Positions 39,137-47,352 of a DNA stretch of 64,000 bases are shown here, piece after piece. The notes below the pieces were generated by a model. That model saw only the letters and a program-made list of their open reading frames with translations, was not told the DNA's origin and did not search any database. The DNA comes from Novosphingobium sp. ZN18A2 (lineage in GTDB: Bacteria > Pseudomonadota > Alphaproteobacteria > Sphingomonadales > Sphingomonadaceae), in contig NZ_CP136651.1 of the NCBI RefSeq assembly GCF_036784765.1, positions 2,480,001 through 2,544,000 on the forward strand. Reading direction: 5' to 3'. The first letter of the stretch is position 1. Each line of letters begins with the position of its first letter. A program made the position numbers and the translations under genes.

Positions 39137-40792
39137 TCAGCGCGCGGTTGCGGGAGCGAGCGGAACGTCGGCCGCGGCATCGTAGGTCGCGCCGCCCATG
39201 GGCGCTTCCTCGCGAAGCGTGCTTCCGGCGATCGTACGCCACACGTTGTAGGTCATGACCGCCGCACCGGCGAGGTAGAGCATACCGCCACCCCAGCGCA
39301 GCATGTACATCGGATGGATCGCGGCCACCGTTTCGGCGAAGCTGTTCACCAGATAGCCATCCGGCCCGTATTCGCGCCACATCAGGCCCTGGGTGATCCC
39401 GGCCACCCACATGGATGCCGCGTAGAACACGATACCCACGGTCGCGAGCCAGAAGTGCCAGTTGATCATGCGGACCGAATACATCCGTTCACGCTTCCAC
39501 AGGCGCGGAACCATGAAATAGAGCGCGCCGAACGTCACCATGCCGTTCCAGCCGAGCGCACCGGAGTGCACGTGCCCGATGGTCCAGTTGGTATAGTGCG
39601 ACAGCGAATTGACCGTCTTGATCGACATCATCGGGCCTTCGAAGGTGCTCATCCCGTAAAAGGCGATGGACATCACCATCAGGCGGATGATCGGATCGGT
39701 GCGGACCTTGTCCCATGCGCCGTTCAGCGTCATCAGACCGTTGATCATGCCGCCCCAGCTGGGCATCCACAGCATGACCGAGAACACCATGCCCAGCGTC
39801 TGCGCCCAGTCGGGCAGCGCGGTATAGTGCAGGTGGTGCGGACCCGCCCAGATATACAGGAAGATCAGCGCCCAGAAGTGGATGATCGACAGGCGATAGC
39901 TGTAAACCGGTCGTTCGGCCTGCTTAGGCACGAAGTAGTACATCATGCCCAGGAAGCCCGCGGTCAGGAAAAAGCCCACCGCGTTGTGGCCGTACCACCA
40001 TTGCGTGAGCGCGCCCTGCACGCCCGCCATCACCGGATAGCTGCGCGAACCGAACAGGCTGACCGGGATCGACAGGTTGTTGACCACGTGCAGCATGGCG
40101 ATGGTCAGGATGAACGAGAGGTAGAACCAGTTGGCCACATAGATATGCGGCTCCGTCCGCTTGACGATCGTTCCCACGAACACGACGAGATAGGCGACCC
40201 AAACGATGGTCAGCCAGATATCGACGTACCATTCCGGCTCGGCATATTCCTTCGACTGGGTAATGCCGATCAGGTAACCGGTCGCCGCCAGCACGATAAA
40301 CAGCTGGTAGCCCCAGAAAACGAAGCGGGCGAGGCCGGGGAAGGCCAGCCTCGCGCGGCAGGTGCGCTGGACCACGTAGAACGAGGTCGCGATCAGCCCG
40401 TTGCCGCCGAATGCGAAGATAACCGCCGAGGTATGCAGCGGCCGCAGGCGTCCGAAGTTGAACCAGGGCGCGATGTTCAGTTGCGGCCAGGTCAGCTCGG
40501 CAGCGATATAGACGCCGGCAAGGAAGCCGGCCATGCCCCAGAACACCGTCGCGATGACACCCCAGCGAATGGGCTCGTCATCGTACTTTGACTGGTCCTG
40601 CGGCTTCAGGATGCCGCGCGCGATCCCCTGATAGTCGGCGCGGCTGACGGTATACCATATGGCCAGCGCGGCGGCGGCCGCCACGATGCCCATGTGGATG
40701 GCGAAACCGCCGTCGGCCGCAAGCGCGGCCGCTGCGACAGCGGCAATGAGCGCAACGAACAGGATGCCCGTGCGCATGACTACAGATTCCAT
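39137..40792 (-). CDS. ccoN: cbb3 oxidase subunit I (catalytic)
   Basis: A 551-residue heme-copper oxidase subunit from the ATG at 40792 (MESVVMRTG), with GGAAGGGAAGG upstream. It spans about 14 membrane segments. Metal ligands can be recognised in RPLHTSAV (low-spin heme His), [11 protein letters not shown] (CuB His), GPHHLHY (two CuB His) and [14 protein letters not shown] (heme b and b3). The first 80 residues carry an extra helix pair before the core, as in many sphingomonad CcoN. A near-perfect FNR box lies 77 bp upstream. It is the first gene of ccoNOQPGHIS. Confidence 0.96.
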   Translation of the reverse strand: MESVVMRTGILFVALIAAVAAAALAADGGFAIHMGIVAAAAALAIWYTVSRADYQGIARGILKPQDQSKYDDEPIRWGVIATVFWGMAGFLAGVYIAAELTWPQLNIAPWFNFGRLRPLHTSAVIFAFGGNGLIATSFYVVQRTCRARLAFPGLARFVFWGYQLFIVLAATGYLIGITQSKEYAEPEWYVDIWLTIVWVAYLVVFVGTIVKRTEPHIYVANWFYLSFILTIAMLHVVNNLSIPVSLFGSRSYPVMAGVQGALTQWWYGHNAVGFFLTAGFLGMMYYFVPKQAERPVYSYRLSIIHFWALIFLYIWAGPHHLHYTALPDWAQTLGMVFSVMLWMPSWGGMINGLMTLNGAWDKVRTDPIIRLMVMSIAFYGMSTFEGPMMSIKTVNSLSHYTNWTIGHVHSGALGWNGMVTFGALYFMVPRLWKRERMYSVRMINWHFWLATVGIVFYAASMWVAGITQGLMWREYGPDGYLVNSFAETVAAIHPMYMLRWGGGMLYLAGAAVMTYNVWRTIAGSTLREEAPMGGATYDAAADVPLAPATAR

Positions 40793-40868
40793 GGAGCCTT
40801 CCCTTCCATGACTTGATCCCCCTTGGAGTGAACAGGATGCCCCCTGCGCCGCCCCGCGTCCATCCTCA

Positions 40869-40882
40869 TTGACCCGCATCAA
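40869..40882. promoter_or_regulatory. FNR/FixK box between ccoN and ompW
   Basis: TTGACCCGCATCAA matches TTGATnnnnATCAA at nine of ten positions. It is 77 bp upstream of the ccoN start and about 160 bp upstream of ompW, so it could serve both divergent genes. ccoN operons are classic FNR/FixK targets, and ompW is under FNR control in enteric bacteria. Confidence 0.75.
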
Positions 40883-41043
40883 AAATGAACTTTCTCCGGT
40901 GGATAGTTTCGCGGCGGCGAAATTTTTGCGCTTCGTCAATGTGAACCGATTCGCACGGGTGCAAATGGCGAGCCAAGCCAGGGGCCAACACATTCGACAC
41001 GGGTCCGCGAGGGGCGGGCCACTCCTGGTGCAGGATGAATGCA

Positions 41044-41733
41044 ATGAAAAAGCTGATCGCCGCCGCGCTTTGCGCCGCCTGCCTTACCCCGCTGCCCGCC
41101 ATGGCCGGCTCGCCGGACGGCAAGCTTCAGGTCAAGGTGATGGGCACCGCGGTCCTGCCCGATGGCAAGATCGACAAGATCCAGGAAATCCGTCCCGATA
41201 TCGCCACTGCGGTTTCGGGCCTGACGTTCGATACGAAGGCCAACGACAACTATGTCCCGACCGTCGCGATCGAATATTTCGCCACGCCCAACGTTTCGAT
41301 CGAAACGATCTGCTGCCTTACCACGCACCACGTAAATGGCACGGGCGATCTTGCAGGCGCGCGCCTGGTGGATCACGTGATGATCCTGCCTGCCACGCTG
41401 ACGCTGAAGTATCACCTCAACGCGGGTCCGATTAAGCCCTATGTCGGCGTCGGCCCGACGGTGTTCTTCGTGTTCGACGAACGCCCCGGTTCGGGTGCCA
41501 CCGCCGCGCTGGGCGCCACGCGCGTGAAGATGTCGAACAGCTTCGGCGTCGCGCTGCAGGGCGGCGTTGACGTGCCGCTCAACCAGAACGGCCTGGGCCT
41601 CAGCCTCGATGCCAAGAAGTATTTCGTGAAGCCCACCGCCAGCTTCTACGACGCATCGGGCAGCCTGTTGCTCAGGACCAAGCACCAGCTCGATCCCTGG
41701 GTGCTGAGCGCGGGCATCGCCTATCGCTTCTGA
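41044..41733 (+). CDS. ompW: OmpW-family outer membrane protein
   Basis: A 229-residue protein with signal peptide [21 protein letters not shown] and an eight-strand barrel: [84 protein letters not shown] and a terminal aromatic (LSAGIAYRF). I prefer the ATG at 41044 because AGGA sits 10 bases upstream; 41035 is too close. OmpW forms a narrow hydrophobic channel in the outer membrane. It is divergent from ccoN and near its FNR box. Confidence 0.9.
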   Translation: MKKLIAAALCAACLTPLPAMAGSPDGKLQVKVMGTAVLPDGKIDKIQEIRPDIATAVSGLTFDTKANDNYVPTVAIEYFATPNVSIETICCLTTHHVNGTGDLAGARLVDHVMILPATLTLKYHLNAGPIKPYVGVGPTVFFVFDERPGSGATAALGATRVKMSNSFGVALQGGVDVPLNQNGLGLSLDAKKYFVKPTASFYDASGSLLLRTKHQLDPWVLSAGIAYRF

Positions 41734-41744
41734 TCCGCAGGCTT

Positions 41745-41785
41745 CCTTCGCCTATCCCCGCCCGGCACGGGGGGAGCGGCGAAGG
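41745..41785 (+). terminator. long hairpin after ompW
   Basis: CCTTCGCC (41745-41752) pairs with GGCGAAGG (41778-41785), and an inner TCCCCG..CGGGGGGA stem lies between them. It starts 12 bp after the ompW stop. There is no T-run, so it would act as an RNA 3'-end stabiliser or a weak terminator. Confidence 0.5.
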
Positions 41786-41876
41786 GAACCGGGGGCGGGT
41801 CGGCCGGAGGTTCTGGGATCACCGCCGGCAGGCCCGTCTCCACCCTGATCCGATGAACCCGGAGTCAGGCATCAAG

Positions 41877-41913
41877 GGGCCGTTTCGCTCAGACAGCGGA
41901 ACGGCCCTTTTTT
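41877..41913 (+). terminator. Rho-independent terminator downstream of ompW
   Basis: A 13-bp stem with one G-U pair (GGGCCGTTTCGCT, loop CAGAC, AGCGGAACGGCCC) is followed by six T residues. It is 144 bp after ompW and points to the right, between ompW and the convergent GIY-YIG gene. Confidence 0.85.
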
Positions 41914-41934
41914 GTCCGCCGCTTCCTCCGCCGC

Positions 41935-42270
41935 CTAAAGCCGCAGCGCGCCAAGCCTTTCGGTCCAGTCGAGGCGCAAGGATTTCAACACCCGCTCGCG
42001 CGCGAGGCCGCTGTCCTCTTCGCCAAGCCGCTCCAGGATTTCGAACGCGAAGGCGCCCTCCCCGTGTTCGTTCCACGCCTGTTGCAGCGCGCGGTGCGTG
42101 TTGCGCCCCTGCCGCAGCGTGAACCAGATGCGGTTGCGGATCGTGGAAAGGTCTGGCGCGCTGCCCACCCACACCTGCGCGGACGGCGCGCAGCGCACCG
42201 CATAGATGCCGGCTTCCACCTCGCGTTCCTTGTAACCGCGCACGGCCGCCTTGCGGTCTTCCTGCTTCAT
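41935..42270 (-). CDS. GIY-YIG-domain protein
   Basis: An 111-residue protein from the ATG at 42270 (MKQEDRKAAVRG). VEAGIYAVRC supplies GIY and AQVWVGSAPDLSTIRNRIWFTLRQG stands in for the YIG strand and following helix; NTHRALQQAWNEHGEGAFAFEILE carries the conserved Glu/Asn region. The YIG motif is degraded to VWVG. Small solo GIY-YIG proteins of this size are common in sphingomonads; they may not be active nucleases. It is divergent from the DUF2239 gene across a region with two strong palindromic operators. Confidence 0.75.
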   Translation of the reverse strand: MKQEDRKAAVRGYKEREVEAGIYAVRCAPSAQVWVGSAPDLSTIRNRIWFTLRQGRNTHRALQQAWNEHGEGAFAFEILERLGEEDSGLARERVLKSLRLDWTERLGALRL

Positions 42271-42321
42271 CGAATCGTTCCTTCCGGTTTCGGGCGCGAT
42301 AGCGCGACGAGGCGCGCCGCA

Positions 42322-42366
42322 CAATATTATCCGGATAATATTGACTCACACATTTTTATCCGGATA
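42322..42366. promoter_or_regulatory. double TATCCGGATA operator
   Basis: A perfect 22-bp palindrome at 42322-42343 has the half-site CAATATTATCC, with core TATCCGGATA at 42328-42337. The same 10-bp core occurs again at 42357-42366. The two centres are 29 bp apart. The sites fill the short space between the divergent GIY-YIG and DUF2239 genes, the second one only 27 bp from the DUF2239 start. A dimeric repressor with two sites is the simplest explanation; the regulator is not adjacent. Confidence 0.8.
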
Positions 42367-42393
42367 TAAAACTCCGCGAACAAAGGACCGTCC

Positions 42394-43044
42394 ATGACCG
42401 ATACCCTGTCCAGACCCTGCACCGCCTTTGCCGGCACGCGGCGCATCGCCAGCGGATCGCTGGCGGACGTTGCGCTCGCCATCAAGGCGGAAGGCGAAGC
42501 AGACGGGCCGGTGCTCACTTTCGACGATGCGACCGGCGCTGTGATCGACCTCGACCTGCGCGGGACGACCGCCGACATCGTCACCCGCCTTGCCGAACAC
42601 GCGGAGCTTGTGGCGCTTGCCGCCAGCACCGCCCGCCGCCCCTCGCCCGCATCGTCCCCAAGTCCGCCGCCCACCTCGTCATCCGCTCCGCGCGGGCGCG
42701 GGCGGCCGAAACTGGGCGTCGTCGCGCGCGAGGTCACGCTGTTGCCACGTCACTGGGAATGGCTCTCCGCCCAGCCCGGCGGCGCTTCGCAGGCGCTGCG
42801 CCGCCTGGTCGAGCACGCGCGCCGCGCCGATGGCTGGCACACCCGCGCCCGGGCCGCGCGCGAAGCCGCCTATCGCTTCCTGTCCGCGCTGGCGGGCGAC
42901 CTGCCCGGCTACGAAGAGGCGATCCGCGCCCTTTTTGCCGGTGACGACGACGCATTCGCGCATCGCATGGCCGATTGGCCCGAAGACATCCGCGCCCACG
43001 CACTGAAACTGGCCGGGGCGACAACACCGAAGGACACAGCATGA
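42394..43044 (+). CDS. DUF2239 protein
   Basis: A 216-residue protein with the DUF2239 layout: TAFAGTRRIASGSLADVALAIK, VLTFDDATGAVIDLDLRG, a low-complexity linker (PSPASSPSPPP), then GRPKLGVVAREVTLLPRHWEWLSAQPGGASQALRRLVEHARR and a helical C-terminus. The central segment resembles a DNA-binding or RHH-like region but the function is unknown. The stop overlaps the start of the next gene (ATGA, 43041-43044). The operator pair just upstream suggests it is tightly repressed. Confidence 0.85.
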   Translation: MTDTLSRPCTAFAGTRRIASGSLADVALAIKAEGEADGPVLTFDDATGAVIDLDLRGTTADIVTRLAEHAELVALAASTARRPSPASSPSPPPTSSSAPRGRGRPKLGVVAREVTLLPRHWEWLSAQPGGASQALRRLVEHARRADGWHTRARAAREAAYRFLSALAGDLPGYEEAIRALFAGDDDAFAHRMADWPEDIRAHALKLAGATTPKDTA

Positions 43045-43484
43045 CCACGCCGCACCCGCGCAAGCAGCGCCTTGCCGAATTCATCCGCGCGATCTGGGAC
43101 GAAGGCGATGCCGACGCCGCAGACCGCTTCATCGCTGAAACCTATACGATCCATCACGATCCCGGCGATCCGTGGCACGGGCAGACGCTTGACCGGGCGG
43201 GCTTCAGGGACCGGCTGGTGAAATCGCGCGCCGCCTTCCCGGACCAGCGCTTTCACACACAGGCGATGTTCGCCGACGGCGACAGCGTGGTGATGACCTG
43301 GCTATGGTCCGCCACGCACAGCGGCGACATTCCCGGTTTTCCCGCCACGGGCAGGACGATCCGTATGTCGGGCGCCACCGTTTATGGCTTCGACCGGGAC
43401 GACCGGCTGACCGGCCACTGGCAGATCACGGACAGGCTTGGCGTTTACCAGCAGTTGCAGGCAAACCTGATGGCGGCGGAGTAA
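43041..43484 (+). CDS. SnoaL-like ester cyclase family protein
   Basis: A 147-residue protein from the ATG at 43041. It has the NTF2/SnoaL fold pattern: FIRAIWDEGDADAADRFIAETYTIHHDPGDP, KSRAAFPDQRFHTQAMFADGDSVVMTWLWSATHSGD, and FPATGRTIRMSGATVYGFDRDDRLTGHWQITDRLGVYQQL. Members bind small molecules and some are cyclases; most in this group have no known substrate. It is coupled to DUF2239. Confidence 0.8.
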   Translation: MTTPHPRKQRLAEFIRAIWDEGDADAADRFIAETYTIHHDPGDPWHGQTLDRAGFRDRLVKSRAAFPDQRFHTQAMFADGDSVVMTWLWSATHSGDIPGFPATGRTIRMSGATVYGFDRDDRLTGHWQITDRLGVYQQLQANLMAAE

Positions 43485-43494
43485 GACTGCGCGG

Positions 43495-44187
43495 TCAGCC
43501 CGCCTGATCGACCAGCGCGCCGTGGTTCAGGATTTCCACGTCGCGGCGCGAAGGCAGGTCAATCACGCCTTCGTTCTTCAGCCGCGTGAACTGGCGGCTT
43601 ACGGTCTCGATCGTCAGGCCCAGCACGTCTGCCACCTGCTGGCGGGAGAACGGCAGGGTAAAGCGCCTGCGCGGCCCCAGCGGGATGCAGCCGGGTTCCG
43701 CCAGCCGGTCCGACATTTCCAGCAGGAACGTGGCGATCTTTTCCGCTGCCGTCTTGCGGCCCAGCAGCATCATCCAGCTGCGCGTGCGGTCCAGTTCCGC
43801 CAGCGTGCGTTCCAGCAACTTGTGTTCAAGTTCGGGATGGTCTTTCGCGAAGCGATCGAAATCGCTGCGCGCAAACACGCAGACGCGCGCATCGGTCAGC
43901 GCCACGACGCTGGCCTTGGTGGTCTGGCCAAAGGGCCGCCCGATGAAGTCCGAGGGATAGGCGACGCCCACGATTTGTTCGCGCCCGTCCTCCGTACTGG
44001 TCGTCAGCTTCAGGACGCCTTCGATCACGTTCGCGACGAGAAGCGAATCGTCATCTTCCCAGATCAACGGTTCCCCGGCCGAAACCGCGCGGCGGCGGCC
44101 CAGCTGGTTCAGCGTGTTGATTTCCTGTGTGTCGAGCGCCGAGCAGATGGCCCGGTTACGCACGACGCATGTTTCGCAAGACGACAT
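43495..44187 (-). CDS. fnrL: FnrL-type oxygen-sensing Crp/Fnr regulator
   Basis: A 230-residue Crp/Fnr protein from the ATG at 44187 (MSSCETCVVRNRAIC). Four cysteines fit [4Fe-4S] binding: Cys4, Cys7, Cys15 near the start and Cys103 in the effector domain (DARVCVFARSD). The cNMP-type barrel (LIWEDDDSLLVANVIEGVLKL) and dimer helix precede the winged helix, where ETVSRQFTRLK has the E..SR residues that read TTGAT half-sites. It should activate low-oxygen genes when its cluster is intact. A palindromic FNR-like site lies 185 bp upstream, suggesting self-control. Confidence 0.92.
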   Translation of the reverse strand: MSSCETCVVRNRAICSALDTQEINTLNQLGRRRAVSAGEPLIWEDDDSLLVANVIEGVLKLTTSTEDGREQIVGVAYPSDFIGRPFGQTTKASVVALTDARVCVFARSDFDRFAKDHPELEHKLLERTLAELDRTRSWMMLLGRKTAAEKIATFLLEMSDRLAEPGCIPLGPRRRFTLPFSRQQVADVLGLTIETVSRQFTRLKNEGVIDLPSRRDVEILNHGALVDQAG

Positions 44188-44605
44188 GATTGCCGCAATT
44201 ATCACCGGAGTGGGCCATCGGCAATCGAAACGCGCGCGAAAAGAGACCAAAAAAATGGGCGGCACGCCAATGCGACCGCCCAAGTCGGGGAGAATTCGCC
44301 AGATGGAAGACTGCGAACAGCCGGTTTCCAACCGCCGAGTGCTCTTTCTTGCACGCTCCACGGAAATGACTTTGACTGCGGTCAAGTTTCAAGGACTTTA
44401 CGGTATTTTTTCGCTCCGGAATGAAGACAACGGTCGGCGGCGCGGGTCCGATCGCAAGAACGCCATCATTGCCGTTTCATCGAACGCGGCAATGGCGCGC
44501 CACGTGCGAACAAAAGCAACGGGCAGGCGGCCCGATCCCACCGAATCTTAATCCCTTTGTGCAAGAAGCACCCGATTGCCGCTTTCGCGAAGCACCGAGG
44601 TACAA
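44188..44605. other. 418-bp intergenic region between fnrL and the TPR gene
   Basis: The gap between the divergent fnrL and TPR lipoprotein genes holds the FNR-like palindrome at 44372-44385 and must hold both promoters. I see no gene in it; the frames that cross it read into the fnrL region without family similarity. It is visibly less GC-rich than the flanking genes. Confidence 0.5.
44372..44385. promoter_or_regulatory. FNR-like palindrome upstream of fnrL
   Basis: TTGACTGCGGTCAA is a perfect inverted repeat (TTGAC/GTCAA) that differs from the TTGAT/ATCAA consensus by one symmetrical change. The same TTGAC half-site is found in the box before ccoN. It lies 185 bp from the fnrL start. Confidence 0.6.
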
Positions 44606-46120
44606 GTGAAGAATACGCTTACTCTCTCCCTTGCGCTGGCCCTTGCCGGATGCGGGCTCAGCCCCGGCGAGCAGTTGGACAGGGCCAACGCGGCCTACAA
44701 GGCGCACAAGTACCTGGATGCCAAGCTGGACCTTGTCGATCTGGCGCAGGAACAGGACGCACCGCTTCAGGCAAAGGTCCTGCTTGCCCGCACGGTGCTG
44801 GCCATGGGAGACGGAGACGGCGCCCGGACCGCGCTGGAAAACATTCCCGCATCCGGCCACCCCGCCGACTATGCGCTGCTTCTGGGCGAAGCCGCACTGT
44901 TGCGGAACCAGCCGGACGAGGCGCTGAAGGCCGTTCGCGACGCAAACGGCGCCGAGGCCGAACGCATCCGCGCCCTCGCCTACCTGGCGAAGGACGATCG
45001 CGAAGGCGCCGCGCAGGCATTCGCGAAGGGCGCGCAATCCGGGCCGAACGATCCCCGCTTCCTTTCGGACTATGCGCTGTTCACGCTGAAGAACGGAGAC
45101 ACCGCGAAGGCGCGGACGCTGGTAAACAAGGCGCTGCACGCCGATCCGCAATCGATAGACGCGCTGCTGGTGGACGGCGAAGTGGCAACCGCCGAAGGCG
45201 ACCTGGCAAAGGCGCTGTCAGCCTATAGCAAGGCGCAATCGGCCTATCCCGGCAGCCTTGCGGCCATCGCCGGAAAGGCCGCCGCACTGGGCGACCTGGG
45301 CCGCACGGCGGACATGAAAAAGACGCTGGACGGCGCAAGGGGCATGATCGGCAGCGACGGCAAGCTCGCCTATCTCCAGGCGAGGCTGGCTGCCGCGCGC
45401 AACGACTGGAAATCGGCGCGCAAGATCCTGCAGGCGAACGAAGCGTCGATCAGGGGCAGGCCGGAAGCGACCCTGCTCTATGCCGAAGCGCTGGACCACG
45501 TGGGGCAGACCGAACAGGCGCGCGCGCATCTTGTTCCGCTGGTGAACGGTTCGCCCGATAACGCGCCCGCGCGCCGCCTGCTGGCCGGAATCCAGATGAA
45601 ACTCGGCGATACGAAGGCTGCCGCCGAAACGCTCGCCCCACTGGCAAAGGCGGCCACCGCCTCCGCCGCGGACAAGCGGCTTTATGCGCAGGCGGCAAAG
45701 GCGGCCGGGCTTCCCGATGCCGACGCGATGGCGAAGAGCGCCACCTTCCCCAACCCGCAAGCGCTGGGCGCCGCGATGGCGAGCGCCGATACCGCGCTGA
45801 AAGCGGGCAACTGGGGCAACGCGGCCGCGATCTACGAACGCATCCTTGCCGCAACCGACGGCAAGAATCCGCTTGTTCTGAACAACCTGGCCTTCGCGCA
45901 GAGCCAGCTGGGCAACAAGGCGGACGCGCTGCGCAACGCGACGAAGGCGCTGCAATACGCACCCGGCAACGCATCGGTCATGGATACGGCCGCGTGGCTC
46001 ATGTTCGAGACGGGCTCGGACAAATCGAAGGCGCTGGCCCTGCTGCGCAAGGCGGCCGCCAAGGCCCCGAAGAACGAGACGATCGCAAGGCATCTGGCCG
46101 CGGTGCAAGCGGACGCCTGA
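44606..46120 (+). CDS. TPR-repeat lipoprotein
   Basis: A 504-residue protein from the GTG at 44606 (VKNTLTLSLALALAGC). The lipobox LALAGC makes it a lipoprotein with Cys15 or 16 as first mature residue. The rest is a series of TPR-like helical pairs, e.g. NAAYKAHKYLDAKLDLVDLA, ALLVDGEVATAEGDLAKALSAYSKAQSAYPGS, LLYAEALDHVGQTEQARAHLVPLV, LNNLAFAQSQLGNKADALRNATKALQYAPGNASVMDTAAWLMFETG. The pattern resembles the PEP-CTERM-system TPR lipoprotein PrsT, and a PEP-CTERM protein gene is next, but it is shorter than typical PrsT, so I leave the symbol blank. It probably acts in envelope assembly or polysaccharide export. Confidence 0.75.
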   Translation: MKNTLTLSLALALAGCGLSPGEQLDRANAAYKAHKYLDAKLDLVDLAQEQDAPLQAKVLLARTVLAMGDGDGARTALENIPASGHPADYALLLGEAALLRNQPDEALKAVRDANGAEAERIRALAYLAKDDREGAAQAFAKGAQSGPNDPRFLSDYALFTLKNGDTAKARTLVNKALHADPQSIDALLVDGEVATAEGDLAKALSAYSKAQSAYPGSLAAIAGKAAALGDLGRTADMKKTLDGARGMIGSDGKLAYLQARLAAARNDWKSARKILQANEASIRGRPEATLLYAEALDHVGQTEQARAHLVPLVNGSPDNAPARRLLAGIQMKLGDTKAAAETLAPLAKAATASAADKRLYAQAAKAAGLPDADAMAKSATFPNPQALGAAMASADTALKAGNWGNAAAIYERILAATDGKNPLVLNNLAFAQSQLGNKADALRNATKALQYAPGNASVMDTAAWLMFETGSDKSKALALLRKAAAKAPKNETIARHLAAVQADA

Positions 46121-46437
46121 CCGCTCGGCTGCGATTGGCACGGCCTTCGGCGGCGCAAATCTCGCTCCCCCCTCCCGCTTGCGGGAGGGGTTGGGGGCGG
46201 GCAAATTCGCAACGTCCGCAATTGCGTCGTCTCCAGAACGTCCTCTTTCGGACCATTTCAGGCAAAGTCGCCCCGTCCTCCACTCGCCATCCCGGCAAAG
46301 GCGCAAAACCGTGATGGCAATCGGCCGGGGTCCGGTCTGCGCCTGCTGTCCCGCCTTTCGGTCAACACCCACCTCGGCGCGAAAAAGGGGGCCATTGCTG
46401 ACCCCCTTCTTGCGTGAACCGACAGGATCTGGCCGCG
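46121..46437. repeat. 317-bp gap with dispersed palindromic repeat
   Basis: The 22-bp palindrome occurs at 46169-46190 within the longer unit that it shares with 14,567-14,620. The region also holds the terminator of the PEP-CTERM gene at its right end (46382-46408). I see no coding frame or RNA gene in the rest. Confidence 0.75.
46382..46408 (-). terminator. Rho-independent terminator of the PEP-CTERM gene
   Basis: Read on the minus strand a stem AAGGGGG / CCCCCTT with a 10-base loop runs into a T-rich tail (TTTTT). It is 30 bp past the stop of the PEP-CTERM gene. Confidence 0.75.
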
Positions 46438-47151
46438 TCAGGCGTAGGCCGGGCGAAGCTCCTGGCGCAGCGGAAGCAGCCGCTTGCGTCCGAAATAAAG
46501 CCCCAGCACACCCAGCGCGAACAGCGTCAGCATGCCCGGTTCGGGAACCGGGGTGCCGCCGCTCGACGACGAGGTGATCGTGCCCGAGCCGCTGGCCGAG
46601 GAGATGCCCGGAACGCCCGAGATCGACTGGTAGCGCACATAGAAATCGCTGAGCGTCAGCGAGGAAACCGGCTGCGAGAAGCTGAGCGTGAACGATCCCG
46701 TGCCGGTGGTGCCCAGGTCCAGCCCGCCGCTGCCGCCGCCCGAGCAGCTGCCGGTGTTCGCGTCCTTGAAGCAGACGTCGACAGTGCCGATGCCGTTGGG
46801 ATAGTTCTTGCCCGTCGTGGTATAGCTGAACGCGCCGGTGCTTGTGGCGCCGGTGATGTTCGGATCGGTGTTGAACGCGAAGCCGGACAGGCGCGACGCC
46901 GTCACCGGGTCCGAGCTGGTGTTCGATACGCTGTAATCGAACGTGTAATCGTTGCCCGAAATGCCGGTAAGCGTGAACGTGGTCGCCCCGGTCAGCCCGT
47001 CGATGGTCGTCCCGCTCGAATACCCGTCATAGTTCAGCGTGAAGCTCGAACCGATGTCGCCCGAGCCGAGCGTGATCGCATCGGCATAGGCCGGAGACGA
47101 AAATGCCACCGCGGACAATGCCGCCAGGCCATATACAAGCTTGCTGTTCAC
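46438..47151 (-). CDS. PEP-CTERM sorted surface protein
   Basis: A 237-residue secreted protein. Signal peptide MNSKLVYGLAALSAVAFSSPAYA is followed by a Ser/Thr/Gly-rich beta domain. The C-terminus has PVPEPGML, a hydrophobic helix (LTLFALGVLGLYFG) and a basic end (RKRLLPLRQE): the PEP-CTERM sorting tag, which is cut by an exosortase. Sequence such as FTLNYDGYSSGTTIDGLTGATTFTLTGI resembles the cistern family of PEP-CTERM proteins. Two cysteines (CFKD..CSGG) may form a disulfide. Its promoter looks sigma-54-dependent, as known for PEP-CTERM genes elsewhere. No exosortase gene is in the window. Confidence 0.88.
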   Translation of the reverse strand: MNSKLVYGLAALSAVAFSSPAYADAITLGSGDIGSSFTLNYDGYSSGTTIDGLTGATTFTLTGISGNDYTFDYSVSNTSSDPVTASRLSGFAFNTDPNITGATSTGAFSYTTTGKNYPNGIGTVDVCFKDANTGSCSGGGSGGLDLGTTGTGSFTLSFSQPVSSLTLSDFYVRYQSISGVPGISSASGSGTITSSSSGGTPVPEPGMLTLFALGVLGLYFGRKRLLPLRQELRPAYA

Positions 47152-47200
47152 GTCGTTCCCCTACGTCCTGTCGCTAACCTTTTGGTTACCGATCAGATAA

Positions 47201-47216
47201 GCAAACGGTGTGCCAA
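47201..47216 (-). promoter_or_regulatory. sigma-54 promoter of the PEP-CTERM gene
   Basis: On the minus strand the sequence TTGGCACACCGTTTGC has the -24 TGGCAC and -12 TTGC elements with the exact N5 spacing. It lies 50 bp upstream of the ATG at 47151 and points at it. In species with the PrsK/PrsR system, PEP-CTERM genes are switched on through such promoters. Confidence 0.85.
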
Positions 47217-47228
47217 ACGCGGAAATCC

Positions 47229-47269
47229 AACCATTATGATGGTTAACGCATCGGTAGGTTGTAAACCTA
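47229..47269 (-). promoter_or_regulatory. two inverted repeats upstream of the sigma-54 promoter
   Basis: AACCAT-TATG-ATGGTT (47229-47244) and TAGGTT-GTA-AACCTA (47255-47269) are perfect repeats sharing the AACC/GGTT element, 25 bp apart. They are upstream of the promoter, where a sigma-54 activator such as PrsR would bind. Confidence 0.55.
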
Positions 47270-47352
47270 ACCGACACTAACGCGCCTGTTCGGGCCGGAT
47301 TTCGGTGTGGGAATGCGGCGGACCGGCGGCGCGCGCAGCGCTCTAGCGCCGG

